The notes below the pieces were generated by a model. That model was not told the DNA's origin and did no database searches. It worked only from the letters and a program-made list of their open reading frames with translations. Position numbers and translations under genes: made by a program. Positions 60,018 to 64,000 of a DNA stretch of 64,000 bases are shown here, in pieces. This DNA is from Pseudobdellovibrio sp031428275. GTDB lineage: Bacteria > Bdellovibrionota > Bdellovibrionia > Bdellovibrionales > Bdellovibrionaceae. The stretch lies in the NCBI GenBank assembly GCA_031428275.1, contig JANPPC010000034.1, positions 17,073 to 81,072 of the forward strand, read 5' to 3'. Within the stretch, counting starts at the first letter, position 1. Each line of letters starts with the position of its first letter.

Positions 60018-60587
60018 ATGCAAAGCTTTTACTACTTCACGATACCTTTTCTAATGACCCTTTCAGTTTTTGCTACCGACTATGAAGGTTCGATCACGCT
60101 TTATAAATCGAAATTAGCATTAATTGAAAGTAAAACCCAAAAAAAATTAACCCTCACATTTAAAAATATCGAAATCCAAAGCCAAGTTAAAAATCTTTCA
60201 CCAGGGGATTTTGTTTCGTTTGAAGGTGTGCGCAGCAGCACCGAAGCCAAGATCAGCATTATTTCACTTAACTATGTGGGCCTAAAAACTCTTGTCGGTC
60301 GCTGGACTGGCGACGATAAATTTTGTTACGACTTTGTTAACTTCAACGAAGTTTATGTTTTCTTACGTGAGAAAGAGAAATGTGATTTTACGATGCGTTC
60401 AGACCTCACTTCGCGCTACCTCACTTATACTATTAACCCCACCGCGTCTGGATGGTTAGCGCTTTTCTCTGATGATATGGCTAGTTATGCGGGTGAGATT
60501 TCATTTAAATCCAGCGTGCGCGCTTCTTTAAGTTTGTATGATTCTAATTCTGGCGATATTCTTAAAACGATTGTTTTAAAAAAATAA
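60018..60587 (+). CDS. Exported protein of unknown function
   Basis: 189 residues with a signal peptide (about 1-19, LSVFATD). The mature protein is beta-rich. Residues ~25-90 read like a small OB or SH3-like barrel (GSITLYKSKLALIESKTQKK, LSPGDFVSFEGV). The C-terminal half has a WTGDDKFCYDFVNFNEVYVF segment with two Cys. Not recognised. GAAAGG lies upstream of the ATG. Confidence 0.55.
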   Translation: MQSFYYFTIPFLMTLSVFATDYEGSITLYKSKLALIESKTQKKLTLTFKNIEIQSQVKNLSPGDFVSFEGVRSSTEAKISIISLNYVGLKTLVGRWTGDDKFCYDFVNFNEVYVFLREKEKCDFTMRSDLTSRYLTYTINPTASGWLALFSDDMASYAGEISFKSSVRASLSLYDSNSGDILKTIVLKK

Positions 60588-60637
60588 TTTCGTTCTACGA
60601 AGCGTTAAAAACATAAAGAAAATAAAAAAGAGGCAAG

Positions 60638-61651
60638 ATGCCTGAACAAGTCAGCAACCAAACACCCATCGTGATTAGCCCATTGAGCTTTGATAAAATT
60701 CCGCTCATTCCTTCAAATCCTAATCTATTTTTTAGTAAACATGATCCCGAAGACCCACGCCTTGGAGATCTATTTAAACACCTTGCACTGGCGGCAAACA
60801 AGCTTCAGGCCAGCGATATGGCATTGATGGGTTATCCTGACGATGATGGCATTCGTTTGAACGGTGGTCGCCCTGGTGCAAGCGAAGCACCACGCTTGAT
60901 TCGCCAGTTTCTTTACAAGATGACTCCGCCAACAAAAAATATAAATTCTTTTTTCGATATTGGCGATCTTGAGGTGAAATCTGAGTTGGCACTTCGCCAC
61001 GCCTACGCGCACGAAGTGGTCTACCAGCTGCAATTGAAAAAAATCCGCACCATTTGTTTTGGCGGCGGTCATGATTACGGTTTTTCAGATGCGGGCGGCT
61101 TCGTAAAAGCGGCACTTGAAAATGACCCGAATGAACGCCCCGTGGTTATTAATTTTGATGCGCATTTAGATGTGCGTCCTACAACGATGGGTCTTAACAG
61201 CGGTACTCCATTTTACCGATTACTAAGCGAGTATTCAGCAAAAATTGATTTCGCTGAAATCGGTATTCAGCCGCAGTGTAATTCAGTTTATCACCGTGAA
61301 TGGGCCGTGAAACAGGGCGCTACTTTATTTGACTTCAAAGATATTCACGCCGGCAAAATTCAAAATTTATTTGATCATCCATTTTTCAAAAAAATTAAAA
61401 AGACGACTCCGGTTTTTGTAAGTTTTGATATAGACTGCTTAAGCTCTAGCGAAGCCGGCGGCTGCAGCCAATCGTGGGCCACTGGCTTAACGGTACAAGA
61501 GTGTTTAGATTTTTTAGGTCATTTGTACCAAGTTTCTGACGTGCGCGGTCTTGGTATTTACGAAGTTTCACCACCCCTTGATCATGATTTTAAAACGTCT
61601 AAGGCCGCAGCCCTTTTAGCCTATCATTATTTATATCAGGGCTTCGTGTGA
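60638..61651 (+). CDS. Ureohydrolase of the arginase / formimidoylglutamase family
   Basis: 337 residues. Mn-binding motifs are complete: GGGHDYGFSD, NFDAHLDVRP and SFDIDCLSSSEAGG. An N-terminal GRPGASEAPRLIRQFLY segment and the late YEVSPPLD are typical. The GRPGA start and the SEAGG after the third motif favour formimidoylglutamase (HutG) over arginase, though this is not certain. AAGAGG lies five bases upstream of the ATG. The following gene starts in its last codons. Confidence 0.8.
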   Translation: MPEQVSNQTPIVISPLSFDKIPLIPSNPNLFFSKHDPEDPRLGDLFKHLALAANKLQASDMALMGYPDDDGIRLNGGRPGASEAPRLIRQFLYKMTPPTKNINSFFDIGDLEVKSELALRHAYAHEVVYQLQLKKIRTICFGGGHDYGFSDAGGFVKAALENDPNERPVVINFDAHLDVRPTTMGLNSGTPFYRLLSEYSAKIDFAEIGIQPQCNSVYHREWAVKQGATLFDFKDIHAGKIQNLFDHPFFKKIKKTTPVFVSFDIDCLSSSEAGGCSQSWATGLTVQECLDFLGHLYQVSDVRGLGIYEVSPPLDHDFKTSKAAALLAYHYLYQGFV

Positions 61652-62685
61652 AAGGCTTCGGCAGCGACAATCATTCAGGCACCCACCCTGAGATGCTAAG
61701 AGCGATCAACGAATGCAATAGCGGGCACACCCCAAGCTACGGCACCGACAGCTACAGCGAAAAAGCGCTTGATCAATTTAAAAAAGAATTTGGGGCGCAC
61801 GTTCAAACGTACTTCGTATTTAATGGCACCGCCGCGAATGTGTTAGCTTTGCGATTTTTAATGAAGCGGCACGAGTCTGTTTTATGCTCGAGCGCTAGCC
61901 ACCTTAATATTGACGAGTGTGGAGCCCCCGAATTTTTCGCGGGTAAATTAATTCCATTACCACATCAGCATGGCAAGTTAAGCTTAAGCACTTTGAAAGA
62001 AGCCGTCACCAGACTTGGCGATCAGCATTTCAGTCAGCCCCGAGTCGTAAGCCTGACTCAGCCGACTGAATATGGCACCTGTTACAGCCTAACCGAGATT
62101 AAAGAAATAACCGCCTGGGCCCACGCAAAGCAAATGTACGTTCACCTCGATGGGGCGCGCTTGGCGAATGCTTTGCAATTTCTAGATTGTAGTTACAAAG
62201 AGATGACGACCGATCTAGGGGTCGACGTCGTTTCATTCGGTGGAACTAAAAATGGCCTATTGATGGGCGAAGCCATCGTTGTCACCAGCACCGAACTAGC
62301 TAAAAACGCACATCAACAATTAAAATATATTCGTAAACAGTCGGCGCAGTTGCCGTCAAAGACGCGATTTATCGCGGCGCAGTTTAGTGCGTACTTCGAA
62401 AATAAAACTTATTTACAGATTTCGCATCACGCCTGCGAAATGGCCGAGCGCCTATATCAGGGTTTACAATCAATACCACAAATTAAAATCAGCTGCGAAC
62501 GTCAAAGTAACGCCGTCTTCGTGGTTATTCCGCAAACCTGGGTAAAACCTTTAAGAGAGAAATACTTTTTTTACGTTTGGGATGAGAAAACTTTTGAATG
62601 CCGATTGATGACCAGCTGGGATACAACCACCGCTGAAGTCGATGAATTTTTACATCGAATTCAGCAGCTGGCCATTCATTCCTAA
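61648..62685 (+). CDS. Threonine aldolase family PLP enzyme (low-specificity type)
   Basis: 345 residues from a GTG that overlaps the previous stop. Fold-type I markers: SDNHSGTHPEM at the start, SYGTDSYSEKALDQFKKEFG, HLDGARLANAL and the PLP lysine in GGTKNGLLMGEAI. It is expected to cleave L-threonine or related beta-hydroxy amino acids to glycine and an aldehyde. Coupling to a formimidoylglutamase-like enzyme suggests a joint amino-acid catabolic role. Confidence 0.85.
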   Translation: MKGFGSDNHSGTHPEMLRAINECNSGHTPSYGTDSYSEKALDQFKKEFGAHVQTYFVFNGTAANVLALRFLMKRHESVLCSSASHLNIDECGAPEFFAGKLIPLPHQHGKLSLSTLKEAVTRLGDQHFSQPRVVSLTQPTEYGTCYSLTEIKEITAWAHAKQMYVHLDGARLANALQFLDCSYKEMTTDLGVDVVSFGGTKNGLLMGEAIVVTSTELAKNAHQQLKYIRKQSAQLPSKTRFIAAQFSAYFENKTYLQISHHACEMAERLYQGLQSIPQIKISCERQSNAVFVVIPQTWVKPLREKYFFYVWDEKTFECRLMTSWDTTTAEVDEFLHRIQQLAIHS

Positions 62686-62697
62686 TTAAATATTTTA

Positions 62698-63438
62698 CTA
62701 ATTTGAACGAACAAACTGTAACATTTGTTCGGCGTGACCTTCAGGTTTAATTTTTCTGAATTCGCCGATTAAGTTGCCCTTTTCGTCGATCACAAAAGTG
62801 CTGCGTTCAATACCCATAACGGTTTTACCATACATATTTTTTTCTTTGATCACATCAAACAATTGGCAAAGCATTTCGTTCGGATCACTTAACAATTCAA
62901 ATTGATAACCATATTTATCAATAAATTTACAGTGCGAAGCTACTGAATCACGAGAAATCCCAAACACTTTCGTATTCGCTTCAGTAAATTCTTTTAAATG
63001 CTTATTAAATTCATGGCCCTCTAAAGTGCATCCCGGAGTATCATCTTTAGGATAGAAATAAAGAATCACTTTTTGACCTTCATAATCTGATAAAGTCACC
63101 TTCTGGCCCGATGAACTTTCAACCGTAAAATCCGGAACCAAGTTACCGACTTCGATTCGGGGCTTCAAGAACGCCGTTGTTTTTGGGGACACCGCCGTTG
63201 TTTTCGTCGCTTTGGATGTTTTGACGGATTTCTTCGCTTTGCCGCTTTTCTTCAGTGGCACGCTGCTCGGCTTCTTCACGCTCGATTTCTTCGCGGGTTT
63301 CGTTTTCATACTGGACTTGTTTTTGGCTTCGGTCTTCACTAATGGCGTGGCCTTGCTCAATATTTTTTTGCTCGTTTTTTTGTTTGGCTTGGTGGTTTTC
63401 GTCGCCGATTTCTTGACTGCTGTTTTCTTTTTGGCCAT
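62698..63438 (-). CDS. bcp: Bcp-type thioredoxin-dependent peroxiredoxin with a Lys-rich extension
   Basis: 246 residues. The core from about residue 95 is a Bcp/PrxQ peroxidase with peroxidatic Cys137 in KDDTPGCTLEGHEF; the usual resolving Cys five residues later is replaced by His, so it may act as a one-Cys enzyme. The first ~85 residues are a Lys/Thr/Ser-rich basic tail. The start is firm: AGGAGG lies five bases before the ATG. That site and the first 296 bases lie inside the upstream gene in another frame. Confidence 0.9.
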   Translation of the reverse strand: MAKKKTAVKKSATKTTKPNKKTSKKILSKATPLVKTEAKNKSSMKTKPAKKSSVKKPSSVPLKKSGKAKKSVKTSKATKTTAVSPKTTAFLKPRIEVGNLVPDFTVESSSGQKVTLSDYEGQKVILYFYPKDDTPGCTLEGHEFNKHLKEFTEANTKVFGISRDSVASHCKFIDKYGYQFELLSDPNEMLCQLFDVIKEKNMYGKTVMGIERSTFVIDEKGNLIGEFRKIKPEGHAEQMLQFVRSN

Positions 63439-64000
63439 CTGGGCCTCCTATGACAATGGGTTTTAATTTCTTAGACTCTTCACTTAATTTTAATTCTTCA
63501 GGCTTTTCAGCGAAGTCATCGATCACTTCGATTTCTTTTTCGATCACTTTAATCTGACCCGTTAACGGAACCAAGATTGAGATTTTTTTATTTTCGACCA
63601 GATCTTTGTAAAAACCACCTTTTAAACTAAATTGCAATTCGCTTTGACGATCAAAACTGAAATTGGCTAATTTTACTTCGGTGGCGGAAAGTTTGTTTTC
63701 AGTCACTAAGTAGGCCCAATTGCGGCACTTCATCAAGGCTAAACGTTTATTACGAATGGTTAGCTGGCAACTTACATTGGGGTTCGTCAGCGCAACAGAT
63801 GAACCGATCACGGAAGACCACTCGGTCGCCTTGAACTCAATATCTAATTCGGATCCGCCCACTAAAGATTTTATTTCGATGGCTAATATTTCGGGTTTTT
63901 GGCAGGTTTTATAAAAGTACAAAATCGAGTTCTTTTTTTCGGTTCGAAAGCGTGAACAATCGATATTCGCAGGAAACATTCGCTTGACCCCGGCTTCGGC
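63143..64000 (-). CDS. Exported or envelope protein, 5' end outside window, with Glu/Gln-rich tail
   Basis: The frame is open to the window edge (ATG at 63979 is the first in the window but no stop lies upstream), so the N-terminus may be missing. Residues ~1-160 are beta-rich with three Cys (DCSRF, KTCQKP, KCRNW) and look like a periplasmic or AMIN-like domain; not recognised. The last ~110 residues are strongly Glu/Gln/Arg/Asn-rich. The final 296 bases overlap the Lys-rich start of the bcp gene in a different frame. Which of the two coding patterns came first cannot be told here. Confidence 0.6.
   Translation of the reverse strand, partial: AEAGVKRMFPANIDCSRFRTEKKNSILYFYKTCQKPEILAIEIKSLVGGSELDIEFKATEWSSVIGSSVALTNPNVSCQLTIRNKRLALMKCRNWAYLVTENKLSATEVKLANFSFDRQSELQFSLKGGFYKDLVENKKISILVPLTGQIKVIEKEIEVIDDFAEKPEELKLSEESKKLKPIVIGGPDGQKENSSQEIGDENHQAKQKNEQKNIEQGHAISEDRSQKQVQYENETREEIEREEAEQRATEEKRQSEEIRQNIQSDENNGGVPKNNGVLEAPNRSR

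Overview
The window looks like chromosome from a Gram-negative bacterium of the Bdellovibrionota/Oligoflexia type. This is an inference from overall character: moderate-to-low GC, many Lys-rich basic protein tails, lipoproteins with a phenylalanine-rich lipobox ending FQNCG, a fused isobutyryl-CoA mutase, many outer-membrane beta-barrels, and TIGR04552-like and BP74-like proteins. No rRNA or marker phylogeny is available here. Both edges cut genes: a PLP decarboxylase on the left and an exported protein on the right.

Region 1 to 4.8 kb: a truncated Orn/Lys/Arg decarboxylase, a DUF2914 membrane protein, a decayed HD-domain gene, a repeat-bearing lipoprotein and a small exported protein.

Region 4.8 to 18.1 kb is the most striking part. 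It is a compact block that reads as a complete electron-transfer module. It holds an anchored ferredoxin/FAD oxidoreductase, a 21-haem lipoprotein, a membrane cytochrome b, the cytochrome c maturation proteins CcsA/ResC and ResB, an outer-membrane barrel overlapping a 30-haem cytochrome by 4 bases, and a ResA/TlpA-like thioredoxin lipoprotein. I propose a porin-cytochrome conduit between the quinone pool and the cell surface, carrying its own maturation genes.

Region 18.1 to 22.1 kb: a small decayed island. A badly damaged tyrosine integrase and a secreted RCC1-repeat protein lie between two 88-base imperfect repeats, the second of which abuts an intact tRNA-Gly(GCC).

Region 22.3 to 35.9 kb: a glycosyltransferase-deacetylase fusion, feoAB behind a Fur box, a BP74-like secreted protein, two divergent PTPS/QueD paralogues, psd, an FAD dehydrogenase, a DEAD-box helicase with a Gly/Arg-rich tail, a TetR regulator, a fasciclin-domain protein and a barrel. 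Several genes here have promoters so close to the start codon that leaderless mRNAs are likely.

Region 36 to 54 kb is acyl-CoA and central carbon metabolism: icmF, enoyl-CoA hydratase and 3-hydroxyacyl-CoA dehydrogenase in one operon; fadI-fadJ in another; malic enzyme and hflX. Interspersed are plsC, a TIGR04552-like protein, a lipoprotein, lspA and a DUF4421-like protein. Region 54 to 64 kb holds a transglycosylase-like pair, a thioesterase, a LuxR-type regulator, the CCA-adding enzyme, queG (which acts in the same queuosine pathway as queD), a formimidoylglutamase-like enzyme overlapping a threonine aldolase, and a Bcp peroxiredoxin whose first 296 bases overlap the upstream gene in another frame.
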